From: Bacteroidota bacterium | GTDB taxonomy: Bacteria; Bacteroidota; Bacteroidia; B-17B0; Aurantibacillaceae | Length of the DNA stretch: 64,000 nucleotides | Assembly: GCA_947450025.1 (NCBI GenBank) | Contig: CANFTW010000004.1 | Span: forward strand, 62,001-126,000 | Direction: 5' to 3' | In this document: positions 46,477 to 55,921 of the stretch, one piece after another | Position numbering within the stretch: position 1 is the first letter of the stretch | Layout of the letters: each line of letters begins with the position of its first letter | Made by a program: the position numbers and the translations under genes | The notes under the pieces: model-generated | What the model was told of the DNA's origin: nothing | Databases searched by the model: none | The model's input: only the letters and a program-made list of their open reading frames with translations

Positions 46477-47469
46477 ATGGTAGTAGATATTAGAGAATTG
46501 AATGAGCGCATTCAGCGTGAGAGCGCCTTTGTGGATATTTTAACTTCTGAAATGGACAAAGTGATTATTGGACAAAAACACATGGTTGAACGTCTATTAA
46601 TTGGTTTGTTGAGTAATGGACACATTTTACTAGAAGGAGTTCCTGGATTAGCAAAAACATTAGCGATTAACACCTTAGCAACTTGTATAGATGCTAAATT
46701 TAGTCGTATTCAGTTTACACCCGATTTATTGCCTGCCGATTTAATTGGCACCATGATTTATAATCAAAAGCAAGAACAATTCTCTATTCGCAAAGGACCA
46801 ATTTTTGCTAACTTTGTTTTAGCTGATGAAATTAATCGTGCTCCAGCAAAAGTTCAATCGGCACTTCTAGAAGCCATGCAAGAAAAGCAAGTAACTATTG
46901 GCGACGAAACCTTTAAATTACCAAATCCATTTTTAGTATTAGCCACTCAAAATCCTGTTGAGCAAGAAGGAACCTATCCTTTACCAGAAGCTCAAATGGA
47001 TCGTTTTATGCTGAAAGTTGTGATTACTTACCCAACAAAAGAGGATGAGCGTAAAGTGATTTCAGCAAATATTTCTCGAGAAGGAATGCCTAAAGCTAAT
47101 ATAGTTTTAAAACCTGAAGATATTTTAGCAGCCAGAAATGTTGTAAAAGATGTATACATGGACGAAAAAATTGAGCGTTACATCGTTGATATTGTTTTTG
47201 CTACTCGTTTCCCTAAAGAATATAAATTAGAAAAATTTGCTCCATTAATTTCTTATGGAGGTTCACCTCGTGCTAGTATTAACTTAGCCTTAGCTGCAAA
47301 AGCATATGCTTTTATTAAACGAAGAGGTTATGTTATTCCTGAAGATGTGCGAGCAATTTGTTTAGATGTAATGCGACACCGAATCGGATTAACCTATGAA
47401 GCGGAAGCGGAAAACATAACAACAGAGCAGATTATCAACGAAATATTAAATACCGTTGAAGTTCCATAA
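46477..47469 (+). CDS. MoxR-type AAA+ ATPase
   Basis: 330 residues. Walker A appears as EGVPGLAKT, Walker B as VLADEINRAPAKVQSALLEAMQE, with sensor ATQNPVEQEGTYPLPEAQMDRF, all typical of MoxR. MoxR ATPases act as chaperones with VWA-domain partners; here it heads the operon with DUF58 and the Bat proteins. The Bat system of Bacteroides fragilis is linked to aerotolerance. The operon runs uninterrupted to 54809. Confidence 0.93.
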   Translation: MVVDIRELNERIQRESAFVDILTSEMDKVIIGQKHMVERLLIGLLSNGHILLEGVPGLAKTLAINTLATCIDAKFSRIQFTPDLLPADLIGTMIYNQKQEQFSIRKGPIFANFVLADEINRAPAKVQSALLEAMQEKQVTIGDETFKLPNPFLVLATQNPVEQEGTYPLPEAQMDRFMLKVVITYPTKEDERKVISANISREGMPKANIVLKPEDILAARNVVKDVYMDEKIERYIVDIVFATRFPKEYKLEKFAPLISYGGSPRASINLALAAKAYAFIKRRGYVIPEDVRAICLDVMRHRIGLTYEAEAENITTEQIINEILNTVEVP

Positions 47470-47488
47470 TAGTTTCAAAGTTATTAGT

Positions 47489-47552
47489 GTTTAGTTTTAA
47501 GTAAACTGTATTAAAACTAAACATGACTTTATTAAACACTAAAAACTAAACA
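47489..47552 (+). repeat. Inverted and direct repeats between moxR and the DUF58 gene
   Basis: GTTTAGTTTTAA (47489-47500) and TTAAAACTAAAC (47511-47522) form a 12-bp stem with a ten-base loop. AAACTAAACAT repeats at about 47515 and 47544, so a second pairing is possible. It may be a partial terminator, attenuator or RNA-stability element within the operon. Confidence 0.45.
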
Positions 47553-47570
47553 TTAAAAAAACTTCCAAAA

Positions 47571-48437
47571 GTGGAAACTGCCGAATTACTTAAAAAAGTA
47601 AGAAAGATTGAAATTAAAACGAAGGGTTTAAGTAACCAGATATTTTCTGGCGAATACCACTCTGCGTTTAAAGGTCGCGGTATGGCGTTTAGTGAGGTAA
47701 GAGAGTATACGCCTGGTGATGATGTGAGAACAATAGATTGGAATGTAACGGCTCGTTTAAGAACTCCATATGTAAAAGTTTTTGAAGAAGAGCGCGAATT
47801 GAGTGTGATGATTTTAGTTGATGTAAGTGCCAGTGGTTTATTTGGAACACAACAGCAATTAAAAAAAGATCTAATTACTGAACTATGTGCTGTCATTGCT
47901 TTTTCAGCATCTCAAAACAACGATAAAATTGGAGTCATCTTTTTTAGTGATAAGATTGAAAAATTTATTCCACCTAAAAAAGGAAAATCACATATTTTAA
48001 GAATAATCAGAGAACTTATTAATATAGAACCAGAACAAAAAGGAACCAATATTGAACTCGCTCTAAAATACTTAACTAATATAATCAAAAAGAAAAGTGT
48101 CTGTTTTTTAATCTCTGATTTCAGAGACAATCATTCATATGATGATGCCATGAAAATAGCGAATCGTAAACATGATCTAGTTGCGTTAAGAATTAATGAC
48201 AAACATGAAAACACCCTGCCTAATGTGGGTTTAATAAAACTAAAAAATAACGAAACTGGCAAATTAATGTGGATTGATACTAATGATAAGCATTTTAAAA
48301 AGCAATTAGAGGTGAATCATTTAAAATTTGAAGCACAACTAAAAGATACATTTACAAAAAGTGGCGTTGATTACACAACTATTCAAACACACGAAGGATA
48401 TATTAAACCCTTAATGACTTTATTTAAAAAAAGGTAG
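47571..48437 (+). CDS. DUF58 domain protein (VWA-like)
   Basis: 288 residues from a GTG start (47571). The DUF58 core KGRGMAFSEVREYTPGDDVRTIDWNVTAR is intact, followed by a VWA-like stretch with a metal-site-like DVSAS (ILVDVSASGLFG). DUF58 proteins accompany MoxR ATPases and are probably their membrane-proximal partner. No membrane helices in this version. The next gene starts with a GTG overlapping its stop by one base. Confidence 0.9.
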   Translation: METAELLKKVRKIEIKTKGLSNQIFSGEYHSAFKGRGMAFSEVREYTPGDDVRTIDWNVTARLRTPYVKVFEEERELSVMILVDVSASGLFGTQQQLKKDLITELCAVIAFSASQNNDKIGVIFFSDKIEKFIPPKKGKSHILRIIRELINIEPEQKGTNIELALKYLTNIIKKKSVCFLISDFRDNHSYDDAMKIANRKHDLVALRINDKHENTLPNVGLIKLKNNETGKLMWIDTNDKHFKKQLEVNHLKFEAQLKDTFTKSGVDYTTIQTHEGYIKPLMTLFKKR

Positions 48438-49420
48438 TGAATATAAAAAAACACATATTAATTATTTTTTCTGTTTTAACATTATCATATGTTAAAGCTC
48501 AAACACATGTTGAAGTTCATGCTGTTTTAGATTCAAGTATAATTAGAATTGGTGCTCAAACAAAATTAAATATATACTTAAGCTACGATGCTTCTGCACA
48601 AAAAAACTTAGATATTATTTGGCCTTTCATTGAAGACACCTTAAGAAAAGAAATTGAAGTTGTTCATGTTTCTAAAATTGATACAACAATTCCAAATAAA
48701 AACAAACCGAATCTTGTTCAACAACATCTTGAGTTAACTATCACATCTTTTGACTCTGGGGCATACTATATTTCTCCATTTAAATTTATTCTTAATAAAG
48801 ATACTGCAAACCCTCTATATACAGAACCTTTACAACTTATTGTTCATACAGTTGCAACAGACACATCCCTAGCAAAAGTAAAAGACATCAAAGCTCCCTT
48901 TGATGAACCTTTTGATTGGAAATGGTATTTACCATATGCCTATTGGGGATTAGCGATCTTAGCAATAGCAATTATAATCACACTCATTATCATAAAACTA
49001 AACAAGAAAAAACCTCAAGAGATTATTATCGAGCAACCAAAAATTCCTGCTCATATAACAGCATTAGAAACACTAGGAAAGATAAAAGAAGAAGCTATTT
49101 GGAAAGATAACAAAACCAAAGAGTACTATTCATCTATTGCTGATACAGTTCGTTTATACATTGAAGAACGATTTGGTATTAATGCTTTAGAACTTACTTC
49201 TGACGAAATTATTAAAATATTTAAATCTCAAGTCGTAGATTCTGAAAGTAAATCAAAACTATCGCAAATTTTAGTTCTTTCTGACTTTGTAAAATTCGCA
49301 AAACAAATTCCTATAGAAACCGAACATACGCTGACTTTAAATAATGCCTTTGATTTTGTAAAAGGTACCATGCGAGAAGAACAAATTACAAACCAACAAA
49401 ACGAACAAACAGGTGCTTAA
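48437..49420 (+). CDS. Membrane protein of the Bat operon (DUF4381-like)
   Basis: 327 residues. A signal peptide (ILIIFSVLTLSYVKAQ) is followed by a beta-rich periplasmic part, one membrane helix (about residues 170-190), and a cytoplasmic C-terminal region with the conserved YYSSIADTVRLYIEERFG. The layout resembles a short BatD or DUF4381 protein. GTG start overlapping the DUF58 stop; the next gene starts eight bases before its stop. Confidence 0.78.
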   Translation: MNIKKHILIIFSVLTLSYVKAQTHVEVHAVLDSSIIRIGAQTKLNIYLSYDASAQKNLDIIWPFIEDTLRKEIEVVHVSKIDTTIPNKNKPNLVQQHLELTITSFDSGAYYISPFKFILNKDTANPLYTEPLQLIVHTVATDTSLAKVKDIKAPFDEPFDWKWYLPYAYWGLAILAIAIIITLIIIKLNKKKPQEIIIEQPKIPAHITALETLGKIKEEAIWKDNKTKEYYSSIADTVRLYIEERFGINALELTSDEIIKIFKSQVVDSESKSKLSQILVLSDFVKFAKQIPIETEHTLTLNNAFDFVKGTMREEQITNQQNEQTGA

Positions 49421-50423
49421 CTACTTCAAAGACATACAATTTGCCGAAAAGCACTGGTTTTGGTTATTTATGATTGTTCCAATCATGATTGCATGGTATA
49501 TATATAAACTAAAAACGCAAGAGGGAGAAGTTAATTATTCGTCATTTACATTATTTACCGGAATTAAATCATCTCTAAAAGCTAAATTCAGACATGTTTT
49601 ATTTGTATTAAGATTATTTTGTGTGTCATTACTCATTCTTGCCATTGCAAGACCACAATCACGAAGCAGCTGGAAAGATACTAAAACAGAAGGCATTGAT
49701 ATCGTCGTAAGTTTAGATTTATCATTATCAATGCTTGCTAAAGATTTTAAACCTAACCGATTAACCGTAGCAAAGGAAGTATTAAGTGATTTTATTGATG
49801 CTAGACCTAACGACAAAATAGGCTTAGTTGTTTTTGGAGGCGAAGCTTTTACTCAGTGCCCATTAACCACTGACCATAAAATTATCAAAAACATGTTTAA
49901 TGACATACAAGCAGGCATGCTAGATAATGGGACAGCCATTGGTCTTGGATTAGCCGATGGCGTAGCTCGTGTGAAAGACAGCAAGGCAAAAAGCAAAGTT
50001 GTGATATTAATTTCTGACGGCGTTAATAATGCTGGCGAAATAGCGCCATTAACCGCTGCAGATATCGCTAAAACATTTGGCGTTAGAGTGTATTGCATAG
50101 GCGTTGGAACAAAAGGAAAAGCGTTACAGCCTATAGCCATGTATCCAAACGGACAAATAGAATATGATTATATGGATGTTGATATTGATGAAGCTACTAT
50201 GACTCAAATTAGTAAAATGACTGGTGGTAAATATTTTAGAGCAACAGATCGTGAAAGCTTAGAGAAAACTTATAAAGAAATTGATCAATTAGAAAAAACC
50301 ATTATTAGTGAAAAAAGTTTCACTAATAAAGCAGAGCATTTTTTACCATTAGCAATTGCAGCAGCCATTTGTCTATTATTAGAATTTTTATTAAAACGCT
50401 TTGTATTTAAAGCCATACCGTAA
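49413..50423 (+). CDS. batA: BatA, VWA-domain membrane protein
   Basis: 336 residues from a GTG. Two N-terminal membrane helices (about 15-30 and 58-75) precede the VWA domain with a MIDAS of the form DLSLSM (about residue 94), the TTD/threonine around 150 and ISDGVNN. A C-terminal helix closes it (FLPLAIAAAICLLLEFLL). VWA domains bind metal-dependent protein ligands, here probably the other Bat proteins and MoxR. A sequence-similar batB follows directly, with a one-base overlap (TAATG). Confidence 0.88.
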   Translation: MLNYFKDIQFAEKHWFWLFMIVPIMIAWYIYKLKTQEGEVNYSSFTLFTGIKSSLKAKFRHVLFVLRLFCVSLLILAIARPQSRSSWKDTKTEGIDIVVSLDLSLSMLAKDFKPNRLTVAKEVLSDFIDARPNDKIGLVVFGGEAFTQCPLTTDHKIIKNMFNDIQAGMLDNGTAIGLGLADGVARVKDSKAKSKVVILISDGVNNAGEIAPLTAADIAKTFGVRVYCIGVGTKGKALQPIAMYPNGQIEYDYMDVDIDEATMTQISKMTGGKYFRATDRESLEKTYKEIDQLEKTIISEKSFTNKAEHFLPLAIAAAICLLLEFLLKRFVFKAIP

Positions 50424-51466
50424 TGTTTAAATTTGAACATCAAATATTTTTTTATGCATTAGCAATCATTCCGATATGTATAGGAATTTATATTTGGTAT
50501 GTACGTCAATCCAAAAAGAATTTAAAAAAACTAGGCGAATTACACTTAATTAAACAATTAATTCCAGAAGTTTCAAATACTAAGAAAAATATAAAATTTA
50601 TTTTATTTATTCTTGGATTTGTATTTCTTATTTTAGGATTATGTAATTTACAAACAGGCTCTAAATTACAAAATGTAAAACGTGAAGGTGCTGACATTAT
50701 GGTTTGTTTAGACGTTTCCAATAGTATGATGGCTCAAGATTTATCTCCAAACAGATTGGAAAGAGCTAAAATGGCTATTGAAAATATGATAGACAAATTG
50801 GAAGGAGATCGATTAGGAATTATTGTATTTGCTGGCGAGGCATACGTTCAATTACCGATCACAACCGACTATAATTCTGCCAAATTATTTTTAGATGGAA
50901 TAAACAATAAGATTGTACCAGTTCAAGGAACTAATATTGCTGAGGCTATAAATTTATCTATCGAAAGTTTTGGAAAAGACGAAGGTAAAAACAAAGCAAT
51001 AGTGATTATTACTGATGGAGAAAATAATGAAGAAGCAAATGAAAGTGCTGTTGATGCTGCTGAAGAGGCATCAAAGAAAAATATTGTCATTCACACCATA
51101 GGTGTTGGTTCTGAATCAGGAGTGCCTATTCCAAATGTTATTGACGGAGTTGTGACTGGTTATAAAAAAGACAAAGATGGGAACACGGTAGTCACAAAAT
51201 TAGATCCTAAAATTTTACAAAACATAGCGTCAGCTACAAATGGTGTTTACGTTCAAGCTACTAGCTCTGATATTGGCCTTGACGCTATATTAAATAAAAT
51301 GGATGAGCTAGATAAAAAACAACTGGAAAGTAAAATGTATACTGATTTTGAAGATCAATTTCAGTGGTTCTTAGGGTTAGCGTTATTATTTTTAGTAATT
51401 GAATCATTTATATCAGAGAGAGTAAGCAAAATTTTAAAAAAATTAAATTTATTTAATCATGCATAA
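50423..51466 (+). CDS. batB: BatB, second VWA-domain membrane protein
   Basis: 347 residues. N-terminal helices (about 5-25 and 55-75), MIDAS DVSNSM (about residue 95), VFAGEAYVQLPITTDYNSAK and ITDGENNEE, with a C-terminal membrane helix. It is a paralog of batA with the same layout. In the family BatA and BatB are thought to form a membrane complex. Start codon overlaps the batA stop; it overlaps batC by eight bases. Confidence 0.88.
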   Translation: MFKFEHQIFFYALAIIPICIGIYIWYVRQSKKNLKKLGELHLIKQLIPEVSNTKKNIKFILFILGFVFLILGLCNLQTGSKLQNVKREGADIMVCLDVSNSMMAQDLSPNRLERAKMAIENMIDKLEGDRLGIIVFAGEAYVQLPITTDYNSAKLFLDGINNKIVPVQGTNIAEAINLSIESFGKDEGKNKAIVIITDGENNEEANESAVDAAEEASKKNIVIHTIGVGSESGVPIPNVIDGVVTGYKKDKDGNTVVTKLDPKILQNIASATNGVYVQATSSDIGLDAILNKMDELDKKQLESKMYTDFEDQFQWFLGLALLFLVIESFISERVSKILKKLNLFNHA

Positions 51467-52229
51467 AGAGTCCAGATATATCTATATTTTGTTTTCATTG
51501 CTGATTATAGGTTTAACTTGTTTTTCACAAGAAGAGAAAATGGCTCTAAGAAAAGGTAATGATGCTTACCATAGTGGAAAAATATTGGAAGCAAGTAATC
51601 ATTACAAAAAGTCACTAAACTCAAAACAAAATTATTATAAAGCTAATTTCAATTTAGGAGATGCGTTATACAAAACTGCAAGCTTAATAAAATCAGGTAA
51701 AATAGCGCCACCAAATAAAAAAATGACCGCTGACTCAGCCGCTAACATTATTTTTGATCAAGCCTCCGAGCAATTTGAAATTGTTGCAAAAACAGTATCA
51801 CATGCAGATACTATTCAAAAGGCTTGGCATAACTATGGTAACTCAAAACTAATGCAAGGTAATTATGAAGATGCGATATTTGGTTATAAAAAAGTTCTAA
51901 AGTTAAATTCCAAAGATGAAGACACGCGTTATAATTTAGCTTACGCTCAAAAAAAATTAGCAGAACAACAAAAGAACAAAAAAAACAAAGACGACAAAAA
52001 AGATCAAAATCAAAAAGATCAAGAGAAGAAGGAACAAGATAAAAAAGAAAAAGAAAACATAAATAACCAAAATAACAAAGATAAACAAGAAGCTCAGCAA
52101 CCTCAAATGAGCAAGGAACAAGCCGAGAAAATGTTGAATGCTTTAAAAAATGATGAAAAAAAAATGCAGTCACTGAGAAAGAAAAAAAGTGATGCTACAC
52201 AAAAACCAAAAGTTGAAAAAGATTGGTAA
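51459..52229 (+). CDS. batC: BatC, TPR protein
   Basis: 256 residues. A signal-anchor-like N-terminus (about 6-23) is followed by TPR units (ALRKGNDAYHSGKILEASNHYKK, then AWHNYGNSKLMQGNYEDAIFGYKK). The C-terminal third is a Lys/Asp/Gln/Glu run (KKDQNQKDQEKKEQDKK), ending in a conserved MSKEQAEKMLNALKNDE motif. In other Bat operons BatC supplies TPR contacts to BatB and BatD in the periplasm. It overlaps batB by eight bases. Confidence 0.88.
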   Translation: MHKESRYIYILFSLLIIGLTCFSQEEKMALRKGNDAYHSGKILEASNHYKKSLNSKQNYYKANFNLGDALYKTASLIKSGKIAPPNKKMTADSAANIIFDQASEQFEIVAKTVSHADTIQKAWHNYGNSKLMQGNYEDAIFGYKKVLKLNSKDEDTRYNLAYAQKKLAEQQKNKKNKDDKKDQNQKDQEKKEQDKKEKENINNQNNKDKQEAQQPQMSKEQAEKMLNALKNDEKKMQSLRKKKSDATQKPKVEKDW

Positions 52230-52234
52230 TAAAC

Positions 52235-54046
52235 ATGATGAAAAAAATAGTCATATTCTTATTATTCTTTAGTTATTGGGCAAATGCACAATCGCCAAAT
52301 TTCGTTGCGCAGGTAAGTAAAAATAAAGTGATTGTTGGAGAAGTCTTCCAAATTGCCTTTACAATTAATGGAAGTGGTAGCAACTTTATATACCCTAACT
52401 TAAAAGATTTTGTTATATACTCTGGACCAAATCAGAGCCAAAGTATGAGTATGATTAACGGAAACATCTCTCAATCAACAACTATTTCTATTTTAATATA
52501 CGCGAGAAAAGAAGGGAAATACACTATTGGTTCGGCGTTCGTAAACTCAGGTAATCAAAAACTTGAAACAAAACCGTTCACGATTGAAGTGGTAAAAGCT
52601 TCACCTCAACCAACAAATCAAAACACACAAGCAAATCAATCACAAGATGAAAATCAGTATGCTAGCGAAATAAGTAATGATGACGTATTTGTTAGATGTT
52701 TTTTAAGTAAAACCTCCTGCTATAAAGGAGAACAAATTCATTTATCTTATAAATTATATTCTCGATATCAAATTATTGATTTTGCACCAAAAGAACTTAG
52801 GAAATCTTTTGAAGGATTTTGGAATAAAGAAGATGTAAATACAGGTCAATTTTCAGGCACAACCGAAAACATTAATGGTATCAACTATTATGTATTAGAC
52901 ACTTATAACACTTATCTTTTTGCTCAAAAAACAGGTAAAATTTCCATAGATCCTATTGAAATTATATGTAGGGTTAGAAGACAATCTAAAAGACAACCTC
53001 GGAATATTATCGAACAATTATTTGGAACTGGAGGATATGAAGATGTTGATGTGAAAATAAAATGTAAGCCTTTAAAAGTAGAAGTGATTGACTTACCTAA
53101 TACCAACAAACCTCTCGAGTTTTCTGGTGCAGTTGGTGATTTTTCATATAAAGCAGAACTTGATAGAGAACAAGTAAAAGCCAATGAAGCTGTTAATTTA
53201 AAAATTACAATCAGTGGAAAAGGAAATCTTCAGTTAATTGAACCTTTAAAATTAAACCTTCCAGAAAGTTTTGAAAGCTATGACCCTAAGGTCACTGACA
53301 ATATCAGAACAACTGGAGGAGTTTCTGGAAGCATCACCTATAATTATTTAATTATACCAAGAGAAAAAGGTGAGTTTATACTTAATAATTTAGGCTTCAA
53401 TTATTTTAACGCTGCAAAAAAACAGTACACTATTATTCCTTCGCCAGATATGAAAATAAGCGTTTTAGAGGGAGATGCTCAAACTGCTAAAATAGTTACA
53501 CCGATAAAAAATGGAATAAAAGAAAGTGAAAACGATATACGTTATATTAAAACTGGCAACCTAGAATTAAAAACAAAAAATACTATTTTCTTTTCTTCAG
53601 CATTGCATTACCTGTTATTATTACTCCCTACTCTTTTATTTATTTTAGGTATTATATTTATAAATAAACATAAAGAAGCAAATAGTGATATTATTGCTGT
53701 AAAACAACGAAAGGCGGCTCAATTAGCTAAAAAACAATTAATCATTGCTGAAAAACAAATGATGAGTAATGAAAAGGATTTATTTTTTACAGAAATATTA
53801 AATGCCTTGCATAAATACATTGGTGACAAGTTTGCGATGTCCATTGTCGATTTATCAAAAAATAAAATTACAGAAATGCTTTTATCAAAAGGCATTCAAA
53901 TCGAAACAGCTAATAAAATCATTGAGACTTTAAACACTTGTGAATTTGCTAAATACGCTCCTAGTTCTGTAACTGGAGATTTAAAACAAGTATACAATGA
54001 CACTATTATTTTGATATCGAAAATTGAAGAACAAATCAAGAAATAA
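52235..54046 (+). CDS. batD: BatD, beta-rich periplasmic membrane protein
   Basis: About 603 residues from the ATG at 52235; the frame also has a TTG at 52223, but the ATGs directly precede a good signal peptide (MMKKIVIFLLFFSYWANAQ). Long beta-rich periplasmic region with BatD signatures (VSKNKVIVGEVFQIAFTING, then SEISNDDVFVRCFLSKTSC). A membrane helix lies near residues 455-475 and a cytoplasmic helical tail follows (LNALHKYIGDKFAM). BatD proteins are thought to be the main envelope part of the Bat complex. Five bases after the batC stop. Confidence 0.88.
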   Translation: MMKKIVIFLLFFSYWANAQSPNFVAQVSKNKVIVGEVFQIAFTINGSGSNFIYPNLKDFVIYSGPNQSQSMSMINGNISQSTTISILIYARKEGKYTIGSAFVNSGNQKLETKPFTIEVVKASPQPTNQNTQANQSQDENQYASEISNDDVFVRCFLSKTSCYKGEQIHLSYKLYSRYQIIDFAPKELRKSFEGFWNKEDVNTGQFSGTTENINGINYYVLDTYNTYLFAQKTGKISIDPIEIICRVRRQSKRQPRNIIEQLFGTGGYEDVDVKIKCKPLKVEVIDLPNTNKPLEFSGAVGDFSYKAELDREQVKANEAVNLKITISGKGNLQLIEPLKLNLPESFESYDPKVTDNIRTTGGVSGSITYNYLIIPREKGEFILNNLGFNYFNAAKKQYTIIPSPDMKISVLEGDAQTAKIVTPIKNGIKESENDIRYIKTGNLELKTKNTIFFSSALHYLLLLLPTLLFILGIIFINKHKEANSDIIAVKQRKAAQLAKKQLIIAEKQMMSNEKDLFFTEILNALHKYIGDKFAMSIVDLSKNKITEMLLSKGIQIETANKIIETLNTCEFAKYAPSSVTGDLKQVYNDTIILISKIEEQIKK

Positions 54047-54050
54047 TAAC

Positions 54051-54809
54051 ATGAACACAAGACACTACATTTTATTTTATCTTTTTTTATGCTGTTCTTA
54101 TGCAACTGTTTTTTCAAATTCTGAATTTCAAATAAAAGCTGAAAAAGCTTATTCCGAAAAAAACTATAAAGTAGCTATTCAAAATTACGAGGCTATCCTT
54201 AAAGAAGGATTAAGCTCCTACAAATTATACTATAATTTAGGCAATGCTTATTATAAAAATAAAGAATTAGGGAAAGCCATTTACAATTATGAATTAGCTA
54301 ATAAACTATCACCAAATCAATCTGATGTAAAAAATAATTTAAGAATTGCTTCTGAAAAAACAATTGATAAGATTGAGAGTAAAGAGAATTTTTTTATTAG
54401 TGCTATAAAATCTGGATTAGTGAATAGTTTCTCAAACACTGGATGGGCATGGCTTTCCATTCTATCTTTAACGACCATGTTTGTATTAGCTTTTTTATTT
54501 TATATTTCACCTAAGACAATCATTAAACGTATTTCATTTTTCTTAAGCGGAGTCTTCCTTATTCTTTTTATAGCTTTCATGATTTTAGGATATGCATCTA
54601 AACAAAATTCGGAAGAATTAGACTTTGCTATTATTATAAACAAAGAGTCAAAAATATACGAAGAACCAAATAGTCTTTCTAAGTCAAAATTCAGTCTTCA
54701 TGAAGGCACTAAAGTGAGTGTTTTAGAAACAAATAAAGAATGGACGAATATTAAACTTGAAAATGGTAATGAAGGTTGGATAAAAACGACTGAAGTAGGT
54801 TTATTTTAA
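54051..54809 (+). CDS. batE: BatE, TPR-SH3 protein
   Basis: About 252 residues from the ATG at 54051. A signal peptide is followed by TPR units (FQIKAEKAYSEKNYKVAIQNYEAIL, LYYNLGNAYYKNKELGKAIYNYELANKL). Two membrane helices lie near 130-155 and 165-185, and a C-terminal bacterial SH3 domain (IYEEPNSLSKSKFSLHEGTKVSVLETNKEWTNIKL as a region) ends in GWI. The frame extends to a TTG inside batD, but the ATG lies four bases after the batD stop. Last gene of the operon; no clear terminator before the convergent gene. Confidence 0.88.
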   Translation: MNTRHYILFYLFLCCSYATVFSNSEFQIKAEKAYSEKNYKVAIQNYEAILKEGLSSYKLYYNLGNAYYKNKELGKAIYNYELANKLSPNQSDVKNNLRIASEKTIDKIESKENFFISAIKSGLVNSFSNTGWAWLSILSLTTMFVLAFLFYISPKTIIKRISFFLSGVFLILFIAFMILGYASKQNSEELDFAIIINKESKIYEEPNSLSKSKFSLHEGTKVSVLETNKEWTNIKLENGNEGWIKTTEVGLF

Positions 54810-54833
54810 TAAAAAAAAATTAAGAAACTAATT

Positions 54834-55904
54834 TTATTCTTTCTTTTTACCTCTTACAAACTCTAATTTATGGTTTGTTTTAAAACTGAATATATCACTT
54901 CCTAAATCCGATACCTGATAGTACTCTAAATTAGTTTCATTCATCTCACCATTCCAACTATCTTTGCCAATAATGGCATTAGGATCCGTAATCTCGGCTA
55001 AATAATAATCCGTATTATTTAATTTGAATTTTATAGGTTTGTCACATTTAAAATTTCCAGAAACTCCAACACACACATGATGTTCAAAATAAAACAAACA
55101 CCATTTAATCCCAATCTGTTGTAATAACGACGCATATAAAATTGCTTTGCCGCTGCAATCACTGTTTTTAGTAAATAACACCTCATCAGGACGCTTAATT
55201 GTTTCATAACCATTAGTCGCTTCATTTTGATTGTATTCAATTTCTTGAGTAACAAAATCCAACAATACCTGCGCTTTCAATTCTGAAGTCATTTCTGTTT
55301 TGATTAATTGTTTTACGAAATTTGAAAGAGATGGTTCATTAGGTTTTGCTACTACTGACCCATGGTTCATAAAATGAGAATTATTTTCCGTAATGGCAAT
55401 TGCACCGCCACCAATTGCACTTCTTAAATAAGTAAAATCAAAAATTTGAGGGAGTGTTATTTTAAAAGTAGCTTTTTTATAGGGGGTTTCGATAACTCTA
55501 TTACTATCAACTTTAAAATTAGATACGGGCATTTTAAAAAACACCTTACTCGTATCACGATAGGTTTTTGTATCTAGCTCTAAAACATCAGTATTTAATT
55601 TGGCAATAATTAAACTGTCTTTGCTAATAATAAATTTATTGAGATTCTCATCTATAAAATCCTGTTTGTTACAAGTCATATAGATTTGCTTTGTATCATA
55701 ATAATACATTTCTAAATTAGCTTTAGCAGAAGTTACTTTGTAAAATATATAATCTCCTGCAAAAGTTGGTTGCGCAATAAAATTGATTGTATTAAGCTGC
55801 ATTTTTTCATATGGAGTTTCTTCTTTTTTACTGGAAGAACTGCATGATGAAAAAAGACAACTCAGTGTCAAACAAATTATAAAATAAAAAAAACGCTCAA
55901 TCAA
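54834..55904 (-). CDS. Lipoprotein with transglutaminase-like domain
   Basis: 356 residues. A lipoprotein-type signal (LFSSC, Cys21) with a Ser-rich stretch is followed by a beta-rich part. The C-terminal half has a transglutaminase-like core: FTKNSDCSGKAILYASLLQ (nucleophile Cys), FEHHVCVGV (His) and LAEITDP (Asp). These are the three triad positions of papain-like transglutaminase folds, which in bacteria act as peptidases or amidases. Substrate unknown. It lies 17 bases downstream of pntB on the same strand. Confidence 0.78.
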   Translation of the reverse strand: MIERFFYFIICLTLSCLFSSCSSSSKKEETPYEKMQLNTINFIAQPTFAGDYIFYKVTSAKANLEMYYYDTKQIYMTCNKQDFIDENLNKFIISKDSLIIAKLNTDVLELDTKTYRDTSKVFFKMPVSNFKVDSNRVIETPYKKATFKITLPQIFDFTYLRSAIGGGAIAITENNSHFMNHGSVVAKPNEPSLSNFVKQLIKTEMTSELKAQVLLDFVTQEIEYNQNEATNGYETIKRPDEVLFTKNSDCSGKAILYASLLQQIGIKWCLFYFEHHVCVGVSGNFKCDKPIKFKLNNTDYYLAEITDPNAIIGKDSWNGEMNETNLEYYQVSDLGSDIFSFKTNHKLEFVRGKKKE

Positions 55905-55921
55905 AATTATAATGAAAAAAA

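Noticed and set aside
54024-54050. Longer batE start (TTG inside batD)
   Set aside because: The ATG at 54051 follows the batD stop and directly opens a signal peptide; the extension (KNKSRNNN) is polar and unlike the family. The TTG at 52223 before batD was rejected for the same reason.
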